Shown here: in pieces, positions 25,640 to 37,880 of the stretch
Layout: the number at the start of each line of letters is the position of its first letter
Numbering within the stretch: the first letter of the stretch is position 1
NCBI GenBank assembly: GCA_013400975.1
Contig: WBMZ01012062.1
Location: 62,001-126,000, forward strand
Direction of reading: 5' to 3'
DNA length: 64,000 nt
From: Atrichornis clamosus
Lineage: Eukaryota > Chordata > Aves > Passeriformes > Menuridae
Program-made: the position numbers and the translations under genes
The notes under the pieces: generated by a model
The model's input: only the letters and a program-made list of their open reading frames with translations
What the model was told of the DNA's origin: nothing
The model's database searches: none

Positions 25640-28600
25640 AAATAAGTGATCTATTTGGCTCTTGGACAATAAATATAAGAGTTATTAGTTTTGTTTTGAA
25701 TCATTAGGGCTAACCATTTCTTTTCTGTTTTAAAAAGGAAAATAAAGAGAAAGAAAGTAGAGTGAGCTTCATTTGCAATGTAACTGCAAGGAGCAAATCC
25801 TTAGCTCATCCACTTATCTGGGAGATGGAACTAAAGAGAATTTACCCTTAGGAAAAATTTCCTGCTCCAAGATGCTGAGATTCACAGGTTCACCCACAGA
25901 GCTGACCACAGCAGCTTTCTCAAGAGCCAGACCACCTGCAACCAGGTGACCCCGCGTGAGCAGTCAGCTGGCCCTACCTGCCTCCCTACCCCTGCCCAAG
26001 CAGTCAGTGCGAGTGGTGGAATTCTTTCTCTCCTTCTGGATCAAATTTTCCTGAATGAGTGCTGTCAACTCCTTGTGTCTAGCAGTTCACATAGTGTATA
26101 AGAGCCCTGAAAGACGAGAAATTAGTTAATAGTGCTGTTCTAGCCAAGCTGTTATAAGGTTATAATTGTTTCAGGGTGCAAATGCCTCACTGACAGAAAT
26201 GTTGTACCTAAGCAAGCACACAAACACATTCCCATTTTTGCTTACTCCCTGCACCTGCTTCAACACGTTTTTGAGATCAAATACAAATAAAAGTAGAAGA
26301 AGAATTCAAAGCACAGGAGTAAATTCTTGGGACAATTTAATACTGTCCACCTGGAGCAGAGCCATGGTGTACATGGTACATGCACCTTGTGCACTGCTGC
26401 AACATCACACAGCAGCCACCTTTCCATAGCCACCTTAATTCTCAGCACTTTGCATAAACTAAGCACTTCAGAAAAGTTGGAAGGATCAAAATGATGAGGT
26501 AGAATTTTCCAACAACGTGCAAGTTATTTCCTAAATGCTTATAATTATGTATTTTTTTTAAAAAGAGGGGTGTTGAGAAAGGAATAATTAGAATATGACA
26601 AATTATTCATCAGTATCTCCCCACGCTAATGAGACATTTCACCAGGCAGTTAATTATATCAGAATGATTAGTGCATCCATACTTATGCTGACACATCTGT
26701 AACATGAAAATCAAATTGTTCTGAAAAATCTGATGCTGTTACTAGACTTCATCAAATAGTGTCTCAAAAATATTTCAATGTTTCATCTAAAGGATTTGCA
26801 CAGCTTAAGTTAATTGGAGATAAGTTTATTCATCCAGACTTCTTTAATTTTCCACATTTAGCTTCTAAGGGATTTTTCATATTTTTAATTATTTTTAATA
26901 AATGATGCAACACTGAAAAATTAGTAACTTTATGTCCTTAATCAGAGGAGAAAGTAGGTTGCTGCTTTGCATCCCATAAAACACAAGAACAGCCTCATTA
27001 AAGATTTGGTATTTGACATCGTTCAGTGACAGTCTTGTACATTGCCAGAGTTGGATTTCCTATTAAGTGTTCCAAAGGGTGCTGCAGCAGCTGATCTAGG
27101 GATTAAGAACTGCATGCCCTGGGTCAAACTAATAATTCTGATTTCTCTTCAGTATCACAAATCATAAATATTTTTCCCCTGAGGCTGGCTCTCAGATCCA
27201 TTTGGAGCACGTGATCACTGCACTTTGCCTTTCTCCTGTGAAGGGTCCTTACTGAAATGACCCCGGTTGTGAAGGACACCTGGAGTGCCCACTCCCTCTG
27301 GAGGTCCAAGGTGAACAACTCTTAATCTGACAGCTCTCCCCTTCTCCGTTGACAGTCCCTGTGGCTGCCTTGGGCCTCATTTTCTCTTCCCTGTCCAAAG
27401 GTAGCTGAGACCAAGAGCACTACCTTTGGGGTGAACATGACATGAGAGGAATAACTCAGAATCACCCTCCACAACTCCAAACCCCTGCTAGCACACAAAT
27501 TAATACTCTACAGACTGTCCTGAGCCCGAGTTTTTTTCATTATAAGATCTGGTATTTCTTGCCATTGGCCATCAAGCCCACATTATAAAAGATCAGCTGT
27601 ACTGTTCCTTGGCCAAAATCCATGTGTGCATCAGCCACAACAACAGCAACAAAAAATGAGCCTCTTTCCCACCCTGTGGCACAGGATGGAAAACCCACAG
27701 ATACACAAAGGTGCACTGGTGGTTGAAGTGAGTGGCTGCAGAGTAGCTTTGTGGCTGGAGGGAGGCAGGAGAGGCAATTACACTGAAATCAGCAGATATT
27801 TTGACAAATTGCTTGCAACATTTTTATAAAACTCTTCAGAGAGTTGTAGTTCACACAGGTCCATGCTTCATGGATTGCAGGTGAAGTGAACAAAGAAGCG
27901 AGGTTTCTTTAAGCTGCAGTTAATGGCTGCAGTTATTAGCTTGTGGTATTGGTAGCAGGGACAGGAGCTGCAATTAGTTTTACTAAAGGGAGAAACGGCT
28001 TGAGGTGACAGAAGCTGGGAGCACCAGTACTAATTAATTCCACAGAACTAAATGCTGGTGTCATTATGGAACCTGTGGTTTGAAATAAAAATGATGAATG
28101 TTTAGAGGGCCACAAAAGCTTTTTTTCAGTCATTTTTGTACCTCTTTCTTTGGTACCTCTCTCCTCCCAATTTTTGGTTGGGAGGAATTCATCACGTAGA
28201 GAGAAAGAAAATGAACATATCATAAAGCACATCAGGCAGGGGGGTTTGCATGGCATCTGTGCTGTACCCTAGGAGAGGAAGTCCTGTGTGTTTTATAGAC
28301 TAATGCCCTACATGCCATCAATTTTTAAGCTTAATGTTACATGCACACAGTATCAAAAGTTGTCGGCAAGAAGAGGCTGCCCACAGGTGGTGTTGTTCTA
28401 GAGGCACATGTGGCAGGCTAGCTAGGTGTAGGATCTTTCCTAAAAAGAAATGCTCTCAGGGCTGGGTGATTCACAAGGCAGAGCACAAGCACTGCTTCCT
28501 CCAGTCTTGTGGGAAAACACAGACTCTTTTTGTCAGGAACAGCCCTGTGAGCCCTCTTGGCTTGTGCGACCCTGCAACCACACACTGCGAAAAGACTGGG

Positions 28601-31359
28601 ATATAGTTGTCAGAGTGGTGATGACCAGCTCTCTAAGATATATGGTATATGGGCCTTTTCACTTCCTCATAACTGTCACAGAATGGACAGGGGAGATAGG
28701 AGAAATGGATTATCCAGAAAGACCCAGCACTAATGTTTCAACAGCACAGGCAACTTCAGAGTTTTGGGGGAGAGCTCCACCATCCATGTGATGGCTGGAG
28801 CAGGACTTGGCTCTGTGGAGTAGTGCAGGAATGTGAGGCTATTAGGATTCTTTCAAGCAGTTCTTTTGCCATAGATAATATTGCAGAGGGCTATCCACAG
28901 AAAGCTGAAGTTCTGTGCATCCACTCGTGCCATACAGTGGGACAGAGAACATTAACTCAATCATTTCAGTAAAGAGTTGCTGCCCAGAGGCAAAATTCTC
29001 CCACAGGAGAGCCCAGGAGGCTTCTCAGTTTCCACGAGGGCCGCAGTAGCCCAGGACACAGTTGTGTTCCTTGACATTGAGGCAAGCCAGGTTTCAAAGG
29101 CAGAGCACACAGACTTCCCTATAGGGGCTGGGATTATGTGCTGAAGGTAAATTTTCTAAGTGAATTTCAGTTGAGCTGCCTTGGAATAGATAGGATCTAA
29201 ACAGACCAGAAGCCAGGAAGGAGCTGCAGAGAGATAAGACCAGAAAGAGAAATATCTTTATTTCTTTATTGTAAACCTGAGTGGCAGTTTCACCTGCTTG
29301 ATCTGAAAATATCAGTCAGTCTAGGTGATAGAACTAAGGAGCAGAATCAACTACGTGAGCTTTAGGAGTGTAATAGAGAGAACTTAATCCCAAACTAACC
29401 TTACTTTCTCATAAGTTAGCTATATTGTATTTTGAGTTTACAATGATCAGGGCTTGTCCTCCAAAATAAATAATAAAATAACACCCCATAGCTTTGGCAA
29501 AAGTTAGAGTCTTAAGGTATAAATTGGAAACAATGACCTTGACTCTTCTTTCTCAGACAAAAAAAAGAAAAAAAAAAAGAGAGTTAAGTCAATAAAGTTC
29601 TTAGGAAAGATAAAGTAAGAAAGAAGAGAATTGGAGCTGAGATGCTTCCTATTTCTTTTTCAGATATTACTCTAGTTTTTCCTCTCTCCTTGTCCTTCCC
29701 TACTCAGAATTCCTATTTTGCATGCAGAGCCAGGTCCATGATAAAATCCCTCCATCACATCCACTGACTACAGCCAGCCTCAGCCAGGGAAATGGATTGA
29801 AGGATTCAGCAAGACCACAGTGTGTTTAAATCCCTGCAAAAGAGAGAGAAAAGAAAGCTGATAGAACAAAATAATGACCACATCCTTCCTGTTAGATAAC
29901 AGTTACCATCAGGGATGAAACACTTCTTTCTAGAATATAAATGCCATGAGAGTGCTACATCTTCAAGGCTGTTTTTGCGATCATGAAGAAAATATTAAAG
30001 GCACAGTTTCCCTATTTTTGTTCCCCCACACACATTGTCTTGATGTACTGGGAAAAATCAAATCTCCCCCTTCTGTGACTGAAAACATCAGGTTTAATGC
30101 AACTTAGCAAGGTTCTGCCCTTTAAGTGAGTGCTGATATTTCAACACCTTCATACTCACAGTCACAGTTTTTTAAACCCCATCTCAGCTTTCAGTCAAGA
30201 TGTGGATCTGGAATCTGCAGGAAATATTATTTTCCCCCTCTTTCATTGTCTTCCAAACAACTCCTTAATTGAGTCATTACTTTTTGTTACACAGGTATGC
30301 TGCAAATTCCAACATATACATAGAGAAATTAACCATTTAAAATAATGTCAGTTGTACCAAGATGATCCAATTCATCCTCTTATGAAAGCCAATAAGCCAT
30401 TGTGAATTTATAGTGAGGGAAAGACAGTGTCTGCTTGCAATTAGGCTGATGAGCAGACTTATTCTCATGAGTAGGTACTTTAAAATAATTATTTCCATTT
30501 ATTCTTATTTAAAAAAAAAGTTTAAAACAAGATATATCTATGCACAACTTAGCTTTGATTCCCTGGCATCTGAAAAGACATCCTCAGAAGGATGTTTCCA
30601 ACTATTGTCTTATAAGAGGGAAAGAAAGCACCTCCTGCTTAGGAGACGTTCAAGTTGGTATTTTGGAGCTAAAAATGGGAACTCAGTTTTAAGCACTTGT
30701 AGCAGTGCATAGTTTCTATGAAATCACAATTATTTATCCATAACTGTCAATACAGAGGGGCACTCCATCTCATCCCTGTGGGGTTTCTGTATCTACCCTC
30801 AGCTCTAGGCCTATTTCACTTCAGCCAGCTTTCTCTCTCCCATAGCCACTAACCTCATCCTTTTACTTGATTCTTACTTGACTCCTGGCATATGTGAAGG
30901 ACCCTTAGAGTTTTCTTGATGATGCTTCTTAAGGTGATAGTGTCAAATATCCTTCACTGTTCTGAGGTCTTTCAGTACTTTCCTGACCTCCAGATAGCCT
31001 TTTAATAAAGCTTTCTGCAACATCTCAGGACTCAGAGTCCTGTGGCCTTTAAATAACAGCCTATCCAGCAGTACTTTGGTTTTAGGGGTGAAGAATAGGC
31101 TGTGCCTGCCACCCTGTGCTATCTCTTCATTGCTTTTTTACAGGATTTTATTTTGTAGTTTTGGTAACCACAACCTACATTTCAAAGGCACCTGGACAGG
31201 GGCTTTTTTAATCAAATACTTATATACTTCTCCATATCCATTCTCCTCTGGGATATGCTTTTCTGCAGATGAAGTGCTACCTGCAAAAAGTTCAGTATCC
31301 CTGTGTACTATCACAGAGGTTTGTTATTGTCCCATAAGGTATTTGACACGCAAAACAGC
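25640..31359. other. unique noncoding DNA, no gene recognised
   Basis: I see no supportable gene. The stretch 26575-26830 is AT-rich with several TAAT cores and resembles a vertebrate conserved noncoding element in texture only. GC-richer patches lie at 25860-26000, 27180-27460, 28370-28600 and 28980-29130. They carry short open frames on both strands and no domain. A-rich runs sit near 29560-29580. The DNA just before the LTR, from about 30900, has no recognised retroviral coding similarity. Confidence 0.6.
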
Positions 31360-31364
31360 ATTCC
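31360..31364. repeat. target-site duplication ATTCC, left copy
   Basis: ATTCC immediately precedes the TGTAGG start of the LTR and is repeated at 31789-31793 directly after its terminal ACA. The 5-bp length fits retroviral integration. The two copies are identical, which supports a single insertion not followed by rearrangement. Confidence 0.85.
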
Positions 31365-31474
31365 TGTAGGAATTCCTTGTCGCTGTTGAGGCGGACGCGA
31401 CATAACGAGGTGAAGAGTGCAAAGGTTCTAGGCAAAAGCCATGTTTAATAAAACAATCCATTTGCCTTTATACA

Positions 31475-31511
31475 TTTTTATATCTTATCATTTGTGCTAC
31501 AAGGTTATTGG
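31475..31511 (-). promoter_or_regulatory. candidate LTR core promoter (CCAAT and TATA)
   Basis: Read on the minus strand, CCAAT at 31507-31511 is followed about 24 bp later by TATAAAAA at 31475-31482. Transcription would then start near 31450 and run toward lower coordinates, leaving the LTR at 31365. No transcription evidence is available here. Confidence 0.5.
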
Positions 31512-31581
31512 TCATCTAACTGCTACAGTATACCAATTGGCTATTATTTAACTGCGACATTATTGTCTGTTGGTTGAATAT

Positions 31582-31613
31582 AATATTTCCACGGCTAAAT
31601 CTCACTTTTCTCA
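31582..31613 (-). repeat. 32-bp direct repeat in LTR U3, copy nearer the promoter
   Basis: A 32-bp segment beginning AATATTTCCACGGC on the plus strand is repeated exactly at 31676-31707, with a period of 94 bp. On the inferred minus-strand sense it lies upstream of the CCAAT and TATA boxes, where retroviral LTRs often carry duplicated enhancers. Enhancer function is inferred from position alone. Confidence 0.85.
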
Positions 31614-31675
31614 AATGTGCTTAATGTTGTTGCATATTTTCCTCCTTGTTTTTTATTTCTTAGCTCTGTTGACAG

Positions 31676-31707
31676 AATATTTCCACGGCTAAATCTCACT
31701 TTTCTCA
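31676..31707 (-). repeat. 32-bp direct repeat in LTR U3, distal copy
   Basis: This is identical over 32 bp to 31582-31613. Perfect identity suggests that the duplication was recent or present in the founding provirus family. The DNA between the two copies is not repeated. Confidence 0.85.
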
Positions 31708-31788
31708 GGGCTTTCTCCTTATGAATAGACTCTCACTGTGTCTATATCAAAGTCTATGAGGCCTTCAGACCAGCTGTCGGCCGTCACA

Positions 31789-31793
31789 ATTCC
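31789..31793. repeat. target-site duplication ATTCC, right copy
   Basis: It matches 31360-31364 exactly and directly follows the terminal ACA of the LTR. Confidence 0.85.
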
Positions 31794-33461
31794 TAAGGAA
31801 GTAGCCTTGCTGCCACGACCTGCTTTATGGCTTTGAATAAGTTGGATGCCCTTTTGAGGATGACCCTGCCTCACAGTAAATGGAAATGGATCCCATTTTA
31901 GGTACGTATTTCACCGGTTTGTTTCCTTGCAAAGGCAAGGAAAACAATATTTTTCCCTCCAGTGAACACAGAGCTTACTGGCTTTGCTGGATCTTCTTTA
32001 GCATGCCCCAAACAATTATTTTCTGAACAGCTTTTGCTTTTGTGTCAACTTTACAGCAACAGAAACTCTCCTAAATCCTGAGCTGATGCTGAGTTGGGAC
32101 CTTTGTGTTTCTTTCCTTCAAGAGTTCCATATTTTTAATTCTAAGAAAATAGTCTTTTTCATGAAAACATATTTTAACTCTGAAAAAACATTGTTTTTCA
32201 TGTCTACTTCATTACCTATTGTTCCAAGAGTTTTTGAAATTTACATGGGTTTTATTCACCCAAACTATAAGTTTCCATGCTCTCTTCCATAGTGATTAAC
32301 TATCCATCATAACTCCAAATTTGGCACCTTTATCTCTGCTGAGATACACAGTGAGACACACAGAACAGAATACCATAAAGTGAATTCATTATCCTACATC
32401 CCAAAAAAATTGTTTGGGCCTAGTGACTATTGTTGGTTAATCAAATTCTGATTTCTTATGAAGAATTAACTCTTAGAAGACTAAAATTCTGAGATCTGTC
32501 CTATTTTATATCTATGAAGAGTAGAGTACTCCAATGCCAATACAATAATTTCACCTTTAAAAACCTCTACTCAAGGTAACAGAAAGCTGCTTAAGAACAA
32601 TCATCAGAAATAAAGGTCCCTTTTCTATCTGATTTTTTTTTTCCTTGACTGTTATTATTCATGGTTTGAGACTGAAACACTGGTTTAACTTTTCCCATTC
32701 GTCTTCCACACTACAAGAGCATTTCAGTTCTGGTAGGAGTTTCATCAGCTTCATTCAATATCTTGTTCCCCATCACTCACTCAGAGTCAAGTCATCCCAA
32801 ATCCATTGTCTGAGGGCTAATTCATCAGTACCAGCTTGTGTTGTGAACCAGCTGGTTTGAAAAGCCTTGTGCCAGCTCCCTTGAGCAGTGTAATTCTCCA
32901 TGTTGAGGATGAGTTAATATTTTGCTACACCTCTGATTGCCCATTTCAGAATCTCGGGGGAAATGTATTTATTTTAAAATTGTACAGTGCATTTGGTCTG
33001 CAAAATGGTTTACAAAAAGTGCCTGGAGATGTGTATACATTATCCCTGTTGTATAGGTACATAAAAACTCAGACTTGAGACGTGCTCCATCTGGGATCAC
33101 ACTTAGCCATGTACAAGCTGACAGAAGAGAGGAGAAACTACTTTGCCCCCAGCATAAAATATCACAAAATGCTCAAGTTAGTTTTAGCTCTCAGGGCAGT
33201 GAGTGAAATCATCCCACATCCACAGTGTTATTGTATTTGTTTTTGCTAGGCTAAATAATCCCTGGATGTTCAACTCTGCCAGTTTGGGGTCTGTATGATG
33301 AAGAACAGGTTAAAAACCAGTCTTTTTCCTAGTTTCTTGGTTTGTTTCACTACTCTGTCAAAGAAAAATATTTGCCCTCTGAGAAAGATTTGGACTGGGT
33401 AAACAGCTCCAACGTTGGGAGAGTGTGAAAGCTGCTACTTTCTCTGGAAGAGAAGTTTGTC
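31794..33461. other. unique noncoding DNA right of the solo LTR
   Basis: No gene, RNA gene or further retroviral sequence is recognised. The frames present are under 85 codons. The absence of internal retroviral sequence on this side supports the solo-LTR reading of the neighbouring element. Confidence 0.6.
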
Positions 33462-33575
33462 ATAGAATCATTAAGGTTGGAAAAGACATCTAAGATCATT
33501 GAGTCCAAGCAAGTCATTAGGCTTAATCACAAAGAATGCACCCAGCACACAAAAAGAAAACCACTACTAAGGTAT
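33462..33575 (-). mobile_element. CR1 LINE 3' tail fragment (antisense)
   Basis: The plus strand reads CATAGAATCATTAAGGTTGG, then GAAAAGACATCTAAGATCAT, then GAGTCCAA. This is the reverse complement of the 3' untranslated end common in avian CR1 copies, with the terminal ATTCTATG repeat at the left. The similarity fades after about 33500, and the right edge is approximate. The copy is severely 5'-truncated, as is usual for CR1, and holds no coding part. Confidence 0.88.
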
Positions 33576-36500
33576 ATTCAATACTAGACAAAATTAATTG
33601 TGACAATGGATCCCAAATAAGTTCAGTGAAATATAATGGCGTGCTCCCAGAATGGAGTAGATGTGCACGTGAATAGCGTTGCTACAGGAGCATGAACAAA
33701 TTTCTAATGCAGCATGTGAGTAGCATTTTGGGATGATATATGTGTGACGTTTCTGTATGTGCTGTCCTTTTTTACAAAAAGGCAGGGAAGGGCTTCTCAC
33801 TATCTCTAAAGGCTGCAGAGAGCACAGGTCTGTTGAAAACAAACACAGAACACAAGCAGAATTTAGCAAAAATGTTGATCTTTGAAGAGGAGTATTGGTC
33901 TTTTCAAGAGAACATGTCAAGGCTAAAGAACAAAAGAACTTGCTTCTTCCTTATGCAAGGAGTACCATCAGGGTTGTTGTGCTATCCATCACACAAGCTC
34001 TTCACCTGCAGGGGACGGAGCACTGCTAAGCATGAATCAGTTGTGCAGGATCTCTCACAAAGTCAGTGATTGGTCCATCAGTTGCCAAGATCTCTATGCA
34101 GTTTTCTCTCAAGAGTGAAACATACTCAGCCCAAAGGCAGTAGGCTCCTTCCTAAAATTCACCACAAAAAGATGTGGTCTTGTTCTTTTTTTCCACCATA
34201 AACAACACATTCAGGTTCTCTCCCTTTTCTTGACCAACAAAAAGGTCTCTAAATGCATCTCTTCTTAAAGTTTACTTACCCTAGACTGCACAGGACAACA
34301 CATTTTACAAGGATGGCAAGAAACTTTACTGTCCTCTCCATTAAAAAAGGTGGCTTCACATCAATGGAAGCTAACAGCCCAGCAGGTCTACCTTTGTCAA
34401 TATCTGTAAGCACATATTTTTCCAAATAGAGAATAATAAGCTGAAAACAAAAAATAAATCCATTTTAAAATATTTTTCCTCTACAAGGCTGTTAAGAAAA
34501 TAAATCTAATTTTACAAATGGGTTTCATTTATTAATTAACTTATTATGTGTCAAGTAATGTTGAAATGTCAGTAAAGACTTTGCTCTCCAATCTAAAAAA
34601 GAGCAGAGACAAAAGGATGTTTTTCCCCTGTAATCCATTCTGAAGCCAGCTTGGATCCTTAGCAAGCATTTCCATAAGATACAGGATCTCTTTTTCACAT
34701 GGAGATGAGCCTCATGTTTCACTGACTTTGGTGTCTCCCAGGGAGACATTTATGGGATTCCCCACAGGAAGACACAGACCTTGCTCAGATGCAGATGTGC
34801 TTCTGTCCATCCAGGCATGAACTCCTGCTGCAGCTGCTCCTGCGTGTGAGGTGGGGGGGTCTCCCTCCTCTGCTCCATCTCCTAAGAGCTGTGATGTTCT
34901 CAGTGTTTCATGATCCATCCCTAAGGCCTGTAGCCTTCAACAACAAAACATTTTCCAATGTTCCAAAAGCTACTTGCAGGGAAGGAAAGTCCAAAAGTGT
35001 GTGGTGGCAAATGCACAGAGGCAGCATCACTCCAGGACCCTGAGTCTCTGTAGGAAAACAGGATAACTACTTAAGCAAGTCTGGGTTTTTTTCTATTTAG
35101 TTGTTGTTCTAAATCAAAACATATATTTTGGACTCGACTCAGCCTATTTCTCAGCATTAACTATCATTGCAGTACACACTAGAAAGTGTGAAAAATCCAG
35201 TGTTAAATTCTATTTTGGAAGTCCTATTCTCTGCTCTCCTAAGTCTATTTATTACAACTTTTTTCTACTTTGGATAGTAAAAAAAATTTTCTTCAGCTGG
35301 GTACTAATGTAAAAATGCAATTTAGAAGATCACCTCGCTTTTCAAATCAGTCTAGAATGACATTGGCTCAGTACTTGTAACTCTATATTGCTCCACATTT
35401 CTCATGTCCCACCTAAAAACAAAAATTTGCCAAAGTATTCCTGTTAAAAAGAAAAATAGAAGTTTAATACACTAACAAGTGTCATGCAGTCAATTCCAAG
35501 AATTGCCACAGGGCTCTAACTCCACAAGTGCTACACCTATTGCAGCACTGAAGGCATTTCTCAGTGTCACAAACCAAAAATCAGAAAAACATCAGAAAAA
35601 ATAATGGAAATATTTTTTAACTTATTGAAGGAATTTCAAGTTTTTACGTAACACAAAACTTTTCCAACTTATGTCTTGCACTAAGCCTGAACTACAGAGC
35701 TGGTATTTGTGTGCTCTTACTGAATTCAGCAGGTGATCACAAAGTTAAGTTTTTGCTTATTTGGGAACAAAATGAAGGATCTCTGGATTGTCTTTGGTGA
35801 GAACTTCGGGCTTTATGTGGTGGTAAAGACTGAACTGTCACACAGTGGAGAGGAAAGAATTTTTAATTTCAGCTCTGAATTCACCAGAAAAAAATTGCGA
35901 AGAATGGGATAAGAGCTCCTGAATACTTGCTGTAACCTATGGAGGAAGACATGCATATTTTGTGTGAATTGTGGGGCTCTCTCGCTGAAGAAGCAGCAGT
36001 AAGAAAAGTGACACATCTCACAGTCCCACCACCCCCACACTCTTCAGAGAGCAAATGAACACAGCACTGCACAAACTAAAAGTGCTGTGCTGGTAAAAAA
36101 CATTTGGAAAACCACAGCAGCCGGTGACCGTATGTTACTGTGGAGATTAATTATTTGTCGTGCTTCCAGAAAGTCCATTAAGAATGCTAATCTACAAAAC
36201 AGGCTCTCCTACACACATTACTTGTCCATTAACATTCTGAGAGCATTTAGCAATTAAACAACACAGGTGATAGCTTGTGCAATCCCTGTGACGTAGTGGG
36301 AGAGAGATTTCCATACTGCTTTCACATTGAAGTAGAAACAGCACAGCAACAAGAGGTGCAGCAGCAAGCACTACTTTTGTACAGGCTGGCCAGGAAAGGT
36401 ACAGGGCCATAGTCTGAAAAAACTGAACCACTGTATCTAACTATTTCCTGAGTTTCTTTTGGTTAGATTTTCCCTCTTTGCCGCTTTCCTTTTCCATGAC

Positions 36501-37757
36501 AGAACTGTATTTTTTCCGATCTCTGACTTTATCCTCTTTCTGCCACCATTTCTTCTGTCTTTAGCTTCTTCTTTTAATCTTTTTGGTGTGTTTAACAGTG
36601 CTATGTTAATCGGCATTTTTTACATTGCTCATGTCTATTGCACAGTCATTTGCCATCACTTGTGCTTGGAGGATTTTGTTCCTTTCTCTTTCTGTGACTT
36701 TAATCCTGAGTTTTTTTTTTTCTTTTGTCTACACAAACTTATCTGAATCACACTGCATGGGTGGGTTTTTCATCCTGTTGTACTTCAGAGGAGTACAGTG
36801 AGACTTTTTATCAACAGAGTAAGGTAAAATAGCATAGGAATATATTTCTGGTTGAGAATTTTCCTTCAGAGTACTCTCTTGCTTCATCCCACTGTATTTT
36901 TGGCTCCATCCACCTCCTGTGCAGCATTTATAAGGCTGTCTGATCTTACCCTTTTTTTCTCCAGGTCTTTAGACTTTGCTGGCATCTAAGTTGATATTGA
37001 TAACACTTCCCTAGCACCTCTCTAGCATTATTATACATGACAAAATGCATTAAGGATTTTAATTTTGTGCAGCTGGACCTCCACAACAATTCATGGCTTG
37101 GCAACTCTTTGAAGTTTGTCAATAGGTCCACCAAATATGATGATGGTGGGGTTTGTGATGTGTATATAGCAACTGTCCAGCAAAAACTGGAAAGTCACCA
37201 GCAAATTTCTTGCAGTCTATACCAATGAAAATATAGGTAGGTTTTAGTCAATGTATCGCCATATGATGGACTTGATTTAAAGATATCAAAATGAAAGTTT
37301 TGTATCCCAATGTTAATATCTTTTGAGTAAATCTTGCTTCAGTGCTGGTGATTTGTATTTTTTTTCACCCTTAATTTTCCCTCCCTTACCTGTTTCACTT
37401 CCAATTCTATGTTCACTTGGTTCAAAAACATTATTATATATGTTTAATCTTTGTCTTTTACTCTATTTTCATTCTCTTTGTCCTCTTGCTCCCCTATTCC
37501 CCTATTAGTGACTTAACTGAAAATAAGGTGAGTGGAATTAAGAGGCAGAATTTAAGCAGACTGAAGATATTCAGGTCTAGACTTTACAATCCATTATTTC
37601 AGGTGATTCAGAAATAATACAGTTTATCCTGCTGCAGTATTTTGTACGGATTGGATGGTCATCAATTTCAGGTGATTGCATTACTGAAAGGACAATAAGT
37701 ACATGGAACAGGTTACAGCAGAGAGCATTAAAGCAAGGTGAGATTAGTCATAGTGTA
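33576..37757. other. unique noncoding DNA, no gene recognised
   Basis: Open frames do not exceed about 110 codons and show no domain. Short patches richer in GC lie at 34700-35040 and 36200-36420, with frames on both strands. Pyrimidine-rich low-complexity sequence lies at 36460-36730. No mobile element was identified. Confidence 0.6.
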
Positions 37758-37880
37758 ATAGAACCATAGATCTTAGAGATGGAAAGCACCTGTATAATTT
37801 CCCAAGACCCTCTGCCTTGCCAAGCCTAGGCTGCTTCCCACTAAAGCACAGTCTCAAGTTCTTTGTGGAGTCTAACTTTA
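37758..37880 (-). mobile_element. possible old CR1/L3-like 3' tail (antisense)
   Basis: ATAGAACCATAGATCTTAGA followed by GATGGAAAGCACCTGTATAA resembles the start of antisense CR1 or L3 tails (ATAGAATC, then a GAGCTGGAAGGGACCT-like block). The following CTCTGCCTTGCCAAG segment fits more weakly. Divergence is high and no coding part is visible, so an ancient copy is likely if the call is right. The right boundary is a guess. Confidence 0.45.

Larger units (their letters stand above)
31365..31788 (-). mobile_element. solo LTR of an avian endogenous retrovirus
   Basis: This 424-bp element starts with TGT and ends with ACA, and is bounded by identical ATTCC duplications. No gag, pol or env similarity flanks it, so it is a solo LTR left by recombination between two LTRs. 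Orientation is inferred as minus. On that strand there is a CCAAT box at 31507-31511, then a TATA-like TATAAAAA at 31475-31482, then an ATTAAA polyadenylation-type signal at 31444-31449. This order is typical of U3 passing into R. The CpG-rich stretch at 31379-31412 would lie in R/U5. A 32-bp exact repeat lies in the inferred U3. A 5-bp duplication fits several ERV groups, and I cannot name the family. It contains no coding sequence. Confidence 0.85.

Noticed and set aside
25157..25669. Open frames of 129-162 codons across the polypyrimidine tract
   Set aside because: They are translations of the TTTTC repeat and of the N gap (Phe/Ser-rich or Lys/Glu-rich), not genes.
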